NCBI GenBank assembly: GCA_964502635.1
Contig: CAZCXI010000040.1
Span: forward strand, 1 to 28,946
DNA: 28,946 nucleotides
Reading direction: 5' to 3'
Source: C00003060 sp964502635
GTDB lineage: Bacteria; Desulfobacterota; Desulfobacteria; Desulfobacterales; C00003060
Part shown: positions 14,102 to 22,723 of the stretch, piece after piece
Position numbering within the stretch: the first letter of the stretch is position 1
How the letters are laid out: the number at the start of each line of letters is the position of its first letter
Notes under the pieces: generated by a model
Told to the model about the DNA's origin: nothing
The model's input: only the letters and a program-made list of their open reading frames with translations
Database searches by the model: none
Position numbers and translations under genes: made by a program

Positions 14102-15387
14102 TGGGAAGCAATCCAAGGCAATATGTCATTGAACTCGATGGGGTCGTCTATCGTCGTTCCGGCGAAGAGCTGGAGCAGATCAGTAACGTGAAAGACGTGC
14201 AGGGAGACACCTGGTTCATTTCCGATTTGGAGTCGGCGATCTCCAGAACCATGACGGTAGAGACACCGGCGAAGTATGCGGAGGTCATGGTCCGGAAAAA
14301 ATTGCAGGAGACCGGCGAGTTCGATGAGCCGATCTTCGTGATCAGCCACGACAAGAGGAAAAAGGACAAGAACACCACGGACATCTTCTTCACAGCTGTT
14401 CCTGCGCGGCTTTACCACCGATATCTAGACGAGATCAAGGCCCATGAAGACAGCGTCCTGTTGTTCCCTCTTTTTTCAGTGCTCCAAGGGGTCTTAAGAC
14501 GCATGCGCCACCCAAAACCAGTGGCTGTTGTCTTCCGACACGGTCGATTTGCAGACTTGCTCATCGGCACCGGCAAGGCCGTCCTCTACGCCAACCGGTG
14601 CGTGGCCTTTGATACCAGTGAAGAACAGCTCTCGGCCCTGTGGAACATGGTCAAGACAGACATGACGGCGGCGGAGGCCGAACACAGGATGAAGGTGGAC
14701 AGGGTTCTTTTGCTCAATTGGATAGACAGCGGAGCCGAGCCGGAGTGGTCGGATGATATGGAGCGGGAAATCCTTTCCATGGAGGAAGAAAAACTTTCCT
14801 ATAACGGACAGGAGCACCTTGTCTCTTTTTTGAAGGCCCTGGACATGCAGTCGAGCCTAAAGGCGATATCGCCCCCCTCGGAGAAGAGTGCTTACTATAG
14901 TCGGCAGTGCCTTCCATCTCTAAACGCCATTCTTGCCTTGGCCGCCCTGCTGTGCATCGTGGGATACTTCTGGTTTGCTCAGAAGGCGGATCTATTGGGA
15001 CGGCAGTTGGCTGCGGCGCAAGGGGAGGTTGTCAGGATGGAACATGAGGCGCCCATGGAAGAGATACCCTACAAAGAGACCCTCGCCTTTGCCAGGGACC
15101 TGATACGCTATCGTAAACTGCCCTCCTACAAGAGCGTGCTGAATGACATCTCAGAGGCGCTGCCAAAGGCGATGTCCGTCGATGTCCTGAAGGTGGATTA
15201 CGCTGAGGAGGCGGTGAATATAGAGATCTTCGGAAAGGCAAAAACCGCTTTTGACTCGGCGTACCTGGGGTATGAAGAATTCACAAAAACCTTGACGCAA
15301 AGGGGATACACCCTGGCTGAAAGCAAGTTTGATACAGACATCCGAGAGTCAGAGTTTTTGACTCGCTTGACCAAAGAGATCCGATGA
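14098..15387 (+). CDS. MshI-like pilus assembly protein (PilM/PilN-type fusion layout)
   Basis: A 429-aa bitopic inner-membrane protein. A cytoplasmic domain of about 275 residues (PilM/GspL-like, no intact ATPase motif seen) is followed by one transmembrane helix (AILALAALLCIVGYFWFA, about 280-298). A periplasmic coiled and ferredoxin-like PilN-type domain comes next (YKSVLNDISEALPKAMSVD ... VNIEIFGKAKTAFDSAYLGY). This is the GspL/MshI arrangement that links the assembly ATPase to the periplasmic alignment complex. ATGA overlaps tie it to both neighbours. The gene order here (MshJ-like before MshI-like) is reversed relative to Vibrio MSHA. Confidence 0.8.
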   Translation: MMGSNPRQYVIELDGVVYRRSGEELEQISNVKDVQGDTWFISDLESAISRTMTVETPAKYAEVMVRKKLQETGEFDEPIFVISHDKRKKDKNTTDIFFTAVPARLYHRYLDEIKAHEDSVLLFPLFSVLQGVLRRMRHPKPVAVVFRHGRFADLLIGTGKAVLYANRCVAFDTSEEQLSALWNMVKTDMTAAEAEHRMKVDRVLLLNWIDSGAEPEWSDDMEREILSMEEEKLSYNGQEHLVSFLKALDMQSSLKAISPPSEKSAYYSRQCLPSLNAILALAALLCIVGYFWFAQKADLLGRQLAAAQGEVVRMEHEAPMEEIPYKETLAFARDLIRYRKLPSYKSVLNDISEALPKAMSVDVLKVDYAEEAVNIEIFGKAKTAFDSAYLGYEEFTKTLTQRGYTLAESKFDTDIRESEFLTRLTKEIR

Positions 15388-15923
15388 AAAGAAAACATCA
15401 GGCACTTGTGGCGTTCATGGTCATGGCGCTTGCCTCCGGGGCGGTTGCCTTGCATGCCATTCAGACCTTGGCGAAAGGAGAGGGCGTTCGGCCTGCGTTT
15501 GGATGGAAACCGCTCATGAACGGGTCCGCACCTCCTCCCGGCGTCATCAAGGAGATTGATCGACTGGACAGTCAATTGCCCAGCCTGGCCCATCCCCCGG
15601 ATTCGGATCCCAGCGGCGTCAATCTTACCTTGTTCGGCTATGAGCCGATAAAGAAACCTCGGTATCAAGCACAGGGCAGGCAAAGGCCCGTGTCGCCGGA
15701 GATGGATTATTCTCTCAGCCTGGCCTTCTCCGCCGGCACGAAAGGCTTTTGTGTCATTGATGGGGTTTTTTACGAGCAAGGCTCGGTCCTTCCGGATGGC
15801 GCTCGGATCATTACCGTAGAGCCGGATCGGGTCCTGGTGAACAAGCACGGCATCAGGCGCTGGATCCCTGTTGCCAAAAAGGTCACACCAGGGGACGAAA
15901 AGGAGACTGGAGAAAAAGCGTGA
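15384..15923 (+). CDS. MshK/GspB-like periplasmic assembly protein
   Basis: A 179-aa protein with an N-terminal membrane anchor or signal (LVAFMVMALASGAVALHAI, residues 8-26) and a Pro-rich linker. Its C-terminal small beta domain (about 120-165) reads GVFYEQGSVLPDGARIITVE and RVLVNKHGIRRWIPV. That ending resembles the MshK/GspB/PilP-type modules that bind the secretin. Its position directly before the secretin, with 4-nt overlaps on both sides, supports an MshK role connecting inner-membrane components with MshL. Assignment to a named family is by context plus weak pattern. Confidence 0.68.
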   Translation: MKRKHQALVAFMVMALASGAVALHAIQTLAKGEGVRPAFGWKPLMNGSAPPPGVIKEIDRLDSQLPSLAHPPDSDPSGVNLTLFGYEPIKKPRYQAQGRQRPVSPEMDYSLSLAFSAGTKGFCVIDGVFYEQGSVLPDGARIITVEPDRVLVNKHGIRRWIPVAKKVTPGDEKETGEKA

Positions 15924-17434
15924 AAAGACGAAATACATTGGTGGCTCTCATGCTGTCCTTTCTTCTGGCTGGCTGTTCCTTGGGTCCTTCCTCGGTTCTC
16001 GGACCAAAACCGCTGCCTCCCGAATCCATTCCCAAACAAACAGAGGCTGAATCAGAGGCACTGACGACCCTCCAAGAGGGATTGAGGAAGAACCTGCAGA
16101 AAGAGGCGGCCCGGGCCGTGGAAGTAGAGCCGATGATGCCCGAGTACGACCCCCTGGAGGATCAAGTCGTTTCCTTTTCCATGGTCGATGAAGATCTGCA
16201 ACTCGTCCTCTATTCCCTGGCCCAGGCCGTGGGCATGAATCTCATCATCGATCCCAGTCTGTCTGAGGAAAAGCGTCTGGTCACGCTGAATCTTGAAAAT
16301 GTCTCGGCTTCCACCGTCTTGAAAGAGATTCTCGGCACCTTTGACCTCTTCTATGAGGTCAAGCAGAATGTCATCCGTATTAAACCCTATGAGGAGAGGA
16401 TATTTAAGCTGAACTTCCTGGATGCGGATGTCGATGCCACCTTTGATGTGGGCGGTGATGTGCTTGGGGCCGGGGAAACAGAACAAGTGAAAGGGCTTTC
16501 TGGAAATTTCAAGCTCTCGGGCAAGGGCGCCAACAAGAGCAACCCCTATACTCTCGTGGAGGAGATGACCAAGGGGATGCTGTCTAAGGGAGGAAAATAT
16601 TCTCTGAACAGATCATCTGGGAGTCTGTATATCAAAGACATCCCCGCAGTAATTCGTTCTGTTTCAAGCTTAATCAACCACTTGAGAGAAACACTGGCCA
16701 GGCAAATACTCATCGAGGCCAGGGTCATTGAGGTCAGCCTGTCGGATCAGTATTCTTATGGGATAGACTGGGGTGTCCTGCGGGACCAGATAGGCTCGGC
16801 GAGCAGGGTGGAGAATGCGTCATGGTCCCTGGGAGGCGGTTTGGTCCTGAGCGGCATCCACAACGAATTTTCGATTGATGCCGCCATAGATGCCCTGAGA
16901 ACCTTTGGCGATAGCAAGGTGGTCTCCAACCCCAGCATCCGTTCCAAGCACGGCAGGCCGGCGATCATCAGCGTAGGCACCTCGTACACTTACAAGAAAA
17001 GCGTAAGCACGACCAGACTGGACCGCGATTCCGGCGTGGAAGAAACCACGGATGTAGAAGTGTCCACGGTGTTTGACGGTCTCATTCTTGGCGTGATTCC
17101 CTTCATTGAAGGCAACGGGAAAATCACCCTGCTGATTAATCCGATCATAAGCGACGTGGATCCGGAGAGCATCAAGCCGGAGGCTGTCACGGCCACGGGC
17201 ACCGAGAGCATCTCCCTGCCCGTGGTGAGCATCAGGGAGATCAGCACCACCATCGGGATCAACAGCGGCGATGTGGTTGTCCTGGGCGGTCTCATAGACA
17301 AACGTCGTCAGACATCGAAAAAAGGCGTTCCTTTTCTTTCGGCCATTCCCGGGCTCGGGTATCTTTTCAAAAATGAAACCAGCAGGAACGACACCCGGGA
17401 GCTGGTCATTATTCTAAGTGTTTCCATGGTCTGA
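15920..17434 (+). CDS. mshL: Pilus secretin, MshL-like outer-membrane lipoprotein
   Basis: A 504-aa secretin monomer that forms the outer-membrane ring through which the pilus exits. The N-terminus MKRRNTLVALMLSFLLAGC is a lipoprotein signal with Cys19 as the lipid site. An STN/N0-type domain (about 85-150) contains VDEDLQLVLYSLAQAVGMNL, followed by N1-like modules. The C-terminal secretin domain (about 255-504) carries LIEARVIEVSLSDQYSYGID, SIRSKHGRPAIISVG, DVVVLGGLIDKR and the hallmark VPFLSAIPGLGYLFK. Length and lipobox fit MshL/PilQ-type secretins. It overlaps the preceding gene by 4 nt; a 150-bp gap with a hairpin follows. Confidence 0.93.
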   Translation: MKRRNTLVALMLSFLLAGCSLGPSSVLGPKPLPPESIPKQTEAESEALTTLQEGLRKNLQKEAARAVEVEPMMPEYDPLEDQVVSFSMVDEDLQLVLYSLAQAVGMNLIIDPSLSEEKRLVTLNLENVSASTVLKEILGTFDLFYEVKQNVIRIKPYEERIFKLNFLDADVDATFDVGGDVLGAGETEQVKGLSGNFKLSGKGANKSNPYTLVEEMTKGMLSKGGKYSLNRSSGSLYIKDIPAVIRSVSSLINHLRETLARQILIEARVIEVSLSDQYSYGIDWGVLRDQIGSASRVENASWSLGGGLVLSGIHNEFSIDAAIDALRTFGDSKVVSNPSIRSKHGRPAIISVGTSYTYKKSVSTTRLDRDSGVEETTDVEVSTVFDGLILGVIPFIEGNGKITLLINPIISDVDPESIKPEAVTATGTESISLPVVSIREISTTIGINSGDVVVLGGLIDKRRQTSKKGVPFLSAIPGLGYLFKNETSRNDTRELVIILSVSMV

Positions 17435-17518
17435 TGGAAGCTCCGTGCAGTCCCGATAAATCGGCACAGGGAATCTTCGACCGTAAGGAACGCTGATCTT
17501 TTTAGATACGCTCGCTGA

Positions 17519-17538
17519 CCCCGCAGCAAGCTACGGGG
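17519..17538. other. Small hairpin in the mshL-mshN gap
   Basis: CCCCGCAGC and GCTACGGGG form a 9-bp stem with one mismatch and a 2-nt loop, so it is also near-palindromic DNA. It lies 85 nt after the secretin stop in the only long gap of the pilus operon. No T-run follows, so at most a weak terminator or a dispersed palindrome. Confidence 0.4.
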
Positions 17539-17584
17539 AATGCGCTCGCTTTTGCGGTTCAACTATTCTTAATGCATTTTGGCC

Positions 17585-18931
17585 ATGAGCGTTATTTTCA
17601 AAACACTGGAAAAGGCCGGGAGCCCTTCCCCGGGTGAGGAAGAGGGAGCGCGCGGGCTGAAGAGGAGTAGAAATGTCTATTCCCTTCCCAAAATGCTGAT
17701 TTCACCCCTCGGGGTCCTTGCTCTGGCCCTCTTGCTTGTCCTCTCAGCCCTTTATTTTACCTATGGAGGCAAGTTGCTTGGCAGATTTTTTTCGGACAAC
17801 CACAAACGGCTCATGTTGTCGGAGACAGAACCGACCCTCTATGCGGCCGTTGATGGAAGGCCTAAGGATCAGGCAGGCAAAGAGTCAACCAGCCCGGAAG
17901 CACCTGTCGATGCCCGCGCGAGCAGCCCCGTTCAGGAGGTGCCTCAGCCGCCGGCAGACGTTCCCGTGGAGGAGGCAAAACCCGGGAGACTGTACCTGCC
18001 TTCGTCAAATTTAAAAAAGACACCTTCTCCTCTGGCCTCGAAACTACAGTACTTACCTCCCCAATCTCAAATAAGCCTTGAGGAACCGCCGGGAGACATT
18101 GAACGGGCCTCGGGTCGGTCGCCCTTGCCAGGGGCGCGGGACATGACAGGCCATGACACCGGGGAGGGGGTGCCTGGCGTTTCCGAGGAGAAAAGCCCGC
18201 AAGCACAAGCAGGCTCAGGGTTATTGACTGAAGACGGTCTCGTTCATGACGCACCGCGGGCAGACAACGTTCACGTCAGCTACGCCCGTGCATCGGGCGA
18301 GGAGCCAACGAAGACTGACGGCGGCGCAGGGGTCGTGGAGCAAAGAACGATCACCTTTCAGCCTGGTGAAAGCCCCCCCCCGGCACCCAGTGTTGCCCGG
18401 GGCGGCGAGACGACGCCTTCCGCCAGCCCGCAAGGGGAAAAGGAGCCGGTGCTGTCAGCCTGTTTACACAGGGATCGCCCTGCCGTGGCAGGCCTCATAC
18501 CGGTGGCGCCCTTGACCGCAAAGGAGAAAAAGGTCCAGCAGGTAGAACGTATTTATCGGGTGAATCTGGAAAAGGCGACCAGGGTGGGCCGCGTCGTTTC
18601 GAAGATAGAAAAATCGATGGTTGACGGGAATATGGCCCGTTCCAAAACACTCATCGATCAATTGGCGGAACTCAAAGGGGAACAAAACGCTTACCTGCTG
18701 AAACTCAGGGCAGTCTGGCAAATGCGTCAAGGAGACTATGAGTCGGCCGCCCGCCTGTTGACGAAGGTCCTGGAAAAAGACAAGGAGGATCTGGAGGCGG
18801 GCATCAACATGGCCATTATCGAGATCAGGACGCATCGACTGCCCGAGGCTCGCAAGCGGTTGGCCATGTTGCGGGAGATCTATCAATCCAATACCCTCAT
18901 CCCGGAACTCATTCGGGAGACAGGAGGGTAA
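17585..18931 (+). CDS. MshN-like TPR membrane protein
   Basis: A 448-aa inner-membrane protein. The start MSVIFKTLEKAG matches the N-terminal pattern of MshN/GspB-type proteins (MSxIxxxLxxA). One transmembrane helix follows (PLGVLALALLLVLSALYFTY, about 40-60), then about 240 residues of Pro/Ala/Glu-rich low-complexity periplasmic linker. A C-terminal helical TPR-type domain (about 300-448) contains DYESAARLLTKVLEKDKEDL and EARKRLAMLREIYQ. The ATG at 17585 has no clear ribosome binding site; a TTG two codons upstream is the alternative. The stop overlaps the next ATG by 1 nt. MSHA biogenesis function is inferred from position and architecture. Confidence 0.78.
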   Translation: MSVIFKTLEKAGSPSPGEEEGARGLKRSRNVYSLPKMLISPLGVLALALLLVLSALYFTYGGKLLGRFFSDNHKRLMLSETEPTLYAAVDGRPKDQAGKESTSPEAPVDARASSPVQEVPQPPADVPVEEAKPGRLYLPSSNLKKTPSPLASKLQYLPPQSQISLEEPPGDIERASGRSPLPGARDMTGHDTGEGVPGVSEEKSPQAQAGSGLLTEDGLVHDAPRADNVHVSYARASGEEPTKTDGGAGVVEQRTITFQPGESPPPAPSVARGGETTPSASPQGEKEPVLSACLHRDRPAVAGLIPVAPLTAKEKKVQQVERIYRVNLEKATRVGRVVSKIEKSMVDGNMARSKTLIDQLAELKGEQNAYLLKLRAVWQMRQGDYESAARLLTKVLEKDKEDLEAGINMAIIEIRTHRLPEARKRLAMLREIYQSNTLIPELIRETGG

Positions 18932-19428
18932 TGCCTGTCTCAGGGAGGGCCGTTGACCGACTCGCATCCAGGGTTCTTTACGTGGGGTTTGGGGCCCTGA
19001 CCCTCTGGGCGGGTATCGGGCTGATCAATGCTTCTCTTGAGACCCGGTTGCACAAAGATTTTCTGCTGAAGTGGGAGGTCGCTTTGCAGCGGTTCAACCA
19101 GGAAGGTGGCCGGTGGCCGGACTTTTCAGGGGCGAACCATGTGGTGTATATGGACCGCCTGATAGAATTCATGGGCGCCAAAGGAACGCCTCCTCCGTTG
19201 TCCAACACGAGACGGGCCTATATTTATCGCCTCAAACGATGGGGATGGCCGGAAGAAGACGTCTTCCTGCTCTGCTTTTCTAATAGAATGATTCTCTACG
19301 GCATCTCTGAAAGGACATTCATGAAGATGGACCAATGGATGGACGCTAAGGCGGCGCAAGAAAAGGGACGGTTTACAGGCCAGCGCAGCCAAGATGGCGT
19401 GAGCTACGTGGGGGTGGTGAAATTATGA
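18931..19428 (+). CDS. Unrecognised single-pass membrane protein in pilus operon
   Basis: A 165-aa protein I cannot place in a family. One transmembrane helix lies near the N-terminus (VLYVGFGALTLWAGIGLI, about 15-32), leaving a periplasmic domain of about 130 residues rich in aromatic and basic residues (FNQEGGRWPDFSGANHVVYM, YRLKRWGWPEEDVFLLCF). The ATG overlaps the MshN-like stop by 1 nt with GGAGGG upstream, and its own stop overlaps the ATPase gene by 4 nt, so it is certainly expressed with the pilus genes. It may fill the role of MshF or a lineage-specific component; neither is shown by sequence. Confidence 0.8.
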   Translation: MPVSGRAVDRLASRVLYVGFGALTLWAGIGLINASLETRLHKDFLLKWEVALQRFNQEGGRWPDFSGANHVVYMDRLIEFMGAKGTPPPLSNTRRAYIYRLKRWGWPEEDVFLLCFSNRMILYGISERTFMKMDQWMDAKAAQEKGRFTGQRSQDGVSYVGVVKL

Positions 19429-20987
19429 AGACAGACGGACTCAACGCGGAATTGAAGTACCTGGACTATTTTGGCTTAAGGCATAATCCTTTTCCTGTTG
19501 TGCCGGATGTGGACAATTTTTATGTATGCGAACACATAGATCGTGTGGTGAAAGAGATCGTCCACGGGATCCTCACCCGCAAGGGGTTTATGGTCTTTAC
19601 CGGCGAGGTCGGGCTGGGCAAGACAACCATCAGTCGGAAGGTCATCAACATACTTGAAGACAAAGGTGTGGAGACCTGCCTGGTCTTTCATACCTTCTAT
19701 CAGGAAACAGAGCTGTTAAGAGAAATCAACCGGGATTTCGGCCTGTTTGTTGACGATTTGATCCTTAGCGAACAAATGAAAGTCCTCAATGATTTCTTGT
19801 TGAGCCGGAATCGCGAAGGAAAAAATTGCGCCATCATTATTGACGACGCGCAGAACCTCAACGAGAAGAGCCTGGAGCTTGTCCGGATGATCTCCAATCT
19901 GGAAACGGACCAGGAGAAGCTGGTGCAGATCTTGCTCATCGGCCAACCGGAACTCATGGACAAGTTGAACTCCCCCGAGCTTCGACAACTGAAAAGCCGG
20001 GTCATGATCAGTGAGGAAGCAAGGCCGCTGAGTCATGAGGAACTGAGAGGTTACACCATGTTTAAACTCTACATGGCCGGTAACACGGGCAAGATCAGCG
20101 TAGCGGACAATGCCATCCCCCGACTTCACAGGCTCACCGGAGGAAATTTCAGGCGGCTAAATATCCTGATGGAAAGATGCCTTTATGTGGCGTTTCTGCA
20201 TGACGCCGCGGAAATCAAGCGCAAGATTGTGAACGAGGCCCAGAGAGATTTACATCCTAAGGAAGCCCTGTACATCAAGAGGCCTCTGGCCTGGGGTCTG
20301 TTGGCCACACTGGTTTTGTATGTAGCTGCGGGAGCCCTGTTTCCCGGCATATTCTTCAAGGTCCCCTGGTCTAAAGCAACGGATCATGGCAATCCGTCCA
20401 TCCACAGCAACATGGCGCAGGACAGCGGGGTGCTGCCACAAACCGAGGCGGCCGCCGGCCAACCCGGGATTGCCGCTTTTCATGAGACGCAAGCCTTTGC
20501 TCAGGAAGCAGGAACAGGGCCTGTCATTCCGGATGCCGTCTCAGATTTTCTGGAGGCCTATGGCCTATCGGATTTTGGCAGAGCCTTCTTTGAGGCCATG
20601 GGAAAAGACCGGCTTCATGACGTAGCGGACGCTATATTTGCAGAAACGGGATATCAAATGGTGCAGGTTGATACCATGCCGGATGAGATCAAGCATGACT
20701 ATGGCACGCTGCATTTCTTTTCTGACCGAACAGGCAAAGAAAGCTATGTGCTTTTCTGGAAGCCGGAGATTCATATAGCGAAGTTCTATCTGGGCTATCA
20801 AGGAGAAGAGATTCGAACGCTGGAAGAGCTTCTGATGGGCATTGAATTATATGATTTCAACCTGGATGGCATTGTGGGGCCAAAGCTCATGACAGCCGTC
20901 AATGAATTTCAGGAAAACACGGGTCTGACCGTCACCGGTTTCCCCGATGAAAGGACCCTCTTTCTGTTATGTCACGCCAGGGGGTAG
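19425..20987 (+). CDS. MshM/ExeA-like AAA ATPase with peptidoglycan-binding tail
   Basis: A 520-aa bitopic protein. The cytoplasmic AAA domain (about 10-275) begins YFGLRHNPFPVVPD, typical of ExeA/GspA, with Walker A GEVGLGKTT (60-68), Walker B AIIIDDAQNL and a sensor-type LTGGNFRRLNIL. A transmembrane helix lies at about 290-310 (WGLLATLVLYVAAGALFP). After a linker, the last ~65 residues form a PG_binding_1-type domain (LMGIELYDFNLDGIVGPKLM, FQENTGLTVTGFPDERT). In type II secretion, ExeA with ExeB helps the secretin assemble through the cell wall; the same job is inferred here for MshL. It overlaps the previous gene by 4 nt. Confidence 0.9.
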   Translation: MKTDGLNAELKYLDYFGLRHNPFPVVPDVDNFYVCEHIDRVVKEIVHGILTRKGFMVFTGEVGLGKTTISRKVINILEDKGVETCLVFHTFYQETELLREINRDFGLFVDDLILSEQMKVLNDFLLSRNREGKNCAIIIDDAQNLNEKSLELVRMISNLETDQEKLVQILLIGQPELMDKLNSPELRQLKSRVMISEEARPLSHEELRGYTMFKLYMAGNTGKISVADNAIPRLHRLTGGNFRRLNILMERCLYVAFLHDAAEIKRKIVNEAQRDLHPKEALYIKRPLAWGLLATLVLYVAAGALFPGIFFKVPWSKATDHGNPSIHSNMAQDSGVLPQTEAAAGQPGIAAFHETQAFAQEAGTGPVIPDAVSDFLEAYGLSDFGRAFFEAMGKDRLHDVADAIFAETGYQMVQVDTMPDEIKHDYGTLHFFSDRTGKESYVLFWKPEIHIAKFYLGYQGEEIRTLEELLMGIELYDFNLDGIVGPKLMTAVNEFQENTGLTVTGFPDERTLFLLCHARG

Positions 20988-20995
20988 AGCCACTC

Positions 20996-22723
20996 ATGAG
21001 TGATGAGAACAAAAGAAAGCCTTTGGGCGAACTTCTCAAGGAAAAGGGCATTATCACCGAGGACCATATCAAGTTTGCCATTCAGGACCAGAAAATCACG
21101 AAAGAGAAAATAGGTGAGATCCTTGTACGACTCTGCTTCATCACGGAATATGATGTCGCCACGACGCTGTCCGAGCAGGAAGGAATTCCATACCTGGATG
21201 TAGACGAGGTCTTACCGGCAGAAGATGTGCTCAAGCTGTTCAATAAGAACCTTTGTCTAAACCACGCCTTTCTTCCCATTGCCGTGGAAGACGGGTATCT
21301 AAAGGTGGCGTCGGTTTTCGCCTTAAACTCGGACCTTTCCCAGCTGATCAGCAGAAACAGTGGGTTGAAGCCTAAGTTTTATCTCTCCGAACGGACAAAG
21401 ATCCTTAATGCCATCAACAAGTTTTACTACCTCGTAGAAAATCCTATTGAAAAACTGATCGAAACCGAGGTGAACCTTCTTGCCCACGACACGGAGATGG
21501 CCAGGGGCATGGATACTTTGGTTCGTCACATTCTCCACCTGGCGGTGAAGATGCGCACTACGGATATTCATGTCCGACCCATGGAGAAAGCCACCAATAT
21601 TTCTTTCCGCATAGACGGCGTGATGACGTCTGTGTTGTCCCTTCCCGCGAATTTCAGCAGGATCATCGCCAGCCTCAAGATGAAGGCCGACATGGATATT
21701 GCCGAACAACGGCTGCCTCAAGACGGACGATTTTCCACGAGCATCCTCAACAACGACTATGATTTCAGGGTGTCGACCATTGTTTCTCCTTACGGCGAGA
21801 ACATGGTGCTCAGGATCCTGTCCACGGAAAATGCCCTCATGGGTATGAGGCAGCTTGGATTTTACGATGAAGACATCCAAAAAGTGCGACAGATGTTTAA
21901 TGAGCCCTTCGGTATCGTCCTCCTGACCGGGCCGACCGGCTCAGGCAAGTCCACGACCCTCTACGCCGGTATCAGAAACCTCAATCTCCTTGAAAAGAAC
22001 GTGCTTACCGTTGAAGAGCCCATTGAGTACAAAATCCCCTTGTTGCGTCAAACCCAGGTGAACGAAAAGGCGGGTTACACATTTGCCAATGCCATTCGTC
22101 ATTTCCTCAGGCACGATCCCGATGTGATCCTCGTGGGTGAGGTCCGGGATCCCGAGACCGCGGCGACGGCGGTCAGTGCGTCGACCACCGGCCACCTGGT
22201 GCTCTCCACCTTGCATACCAACAATGCTATCGGAGCCGTTCCTCGACTCAGAGATCTGGGCATCAGGCCGTTTTTGATCGGTGACTCGCTGATCGGCGTG
22301 GTGAGCCAGAGGCTGGTTCGACGCATATGCAACCATTGCAGGGAAGCGTATGCCCCGTCCGAAGAGGAGAAGGCCTACTTGCAAGATCCCTCCATCACGG
22401 AGCTTTACCGGGGCAGGGGCTGTGACTTGTGTAACGGGTCCGGATACCTGGGCAGAACCCTGGTCTATGAAGTCCTTTCCATAGACAAAGAGCTTTCTCG
22501 TCTGATTAACGAGGAGGTCGAGCTGAGTGTGATCACCGACAAGGCAAAGGCAAGGGGATTCGTGGAAATGTTTTCCGTGACCGCGGCCAAAGTCAAAGAA
22601 GGCATCACCACCACCGCCGAAGCCGTTCGGACTCTCGGCCACGTCAGGTACGGTCATTCCCGGCAGGGTGAGGCACAGGCGGCCCGTTCCGCAGACAGTG
22701 GCGCTATTAGAAGGGTCTCGTGA
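20996..22723 (+). CDS. mshE: Pilus assembly ATPase MshE (GspE/PilB family)
   Basis: A 575-aa hexameric ATPase that powers pilus polymerisation. The N-terminal region has two MshEN-like repeats (PLGELLKEKGIITEDHIKFA at 9-28 and IGEILVRLCFITEYDVATTL at 39-58), the domain that binds c-di-GMP in MshE. The first repeat has Pro where the RLG Arg is expected, so binding is uncertain. The ATPase core has Walker A GPTGSGKST (312-320), the Asp box, Walker B (VILVGEVRDPETA) and the His box (GHLVLSTLHTNNA). A tetracysteine zinc motif is at Cys445/448 and Cys476/479. The ATG at 20996 follows the upstream stop by 8 nt with a GGGGGTAGAG ribosome binding site; an earlier ATG lies inside the preceding gene. 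Confidence 0.93.
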   Translation: MSDENKRKPLGELLKEKGIITEDHIKFAIQDQKITKEKIGEILVRLCFITEYDVATTLSEQEGIPYLDVDEVLPAEDVLKLFNKNLCLNHAFLPIAVEDGYLKVASVFALNSDLSQLISRNSGLKPKFYLSERTKILNAINKFYYLVENPIEKLIETEVNLLAHDTEMARGMDTLVRHILHLAVKMRTTDIHVRPMEKATNISFRIDGVMTSVLSLPANFSRIIASLKMKADMDIAEQRLPQDGRFSTSILNNDYDFRVSTIVSPYGENMVLRILSTENALMGMRQLGFYDEDIQKVRQMFNEPFGIVLLTGPTGSGKSTTLYAGIRNLNLLEKNVLTVEEPIEYKIPLLRQTQVNEKAGYTFANAIRHFLRHDPDVILVGEVRDPETAATAVSASTTGHLVLSTLHTNNAIGAVPRLRDLGIRPFLIGDSLIGVVSQRLVRRICNHCREAYAPSEEEKAYLQDPSITELYRGRGCDLCNGSGYLGRTLVYEVLSIDKELSRLINEEVELSVITDKAKARGFVEMFSVTAAKVKEGITTTAEAVRTLGHVRYGHSRQGEAQAARSADSGAIRRVS

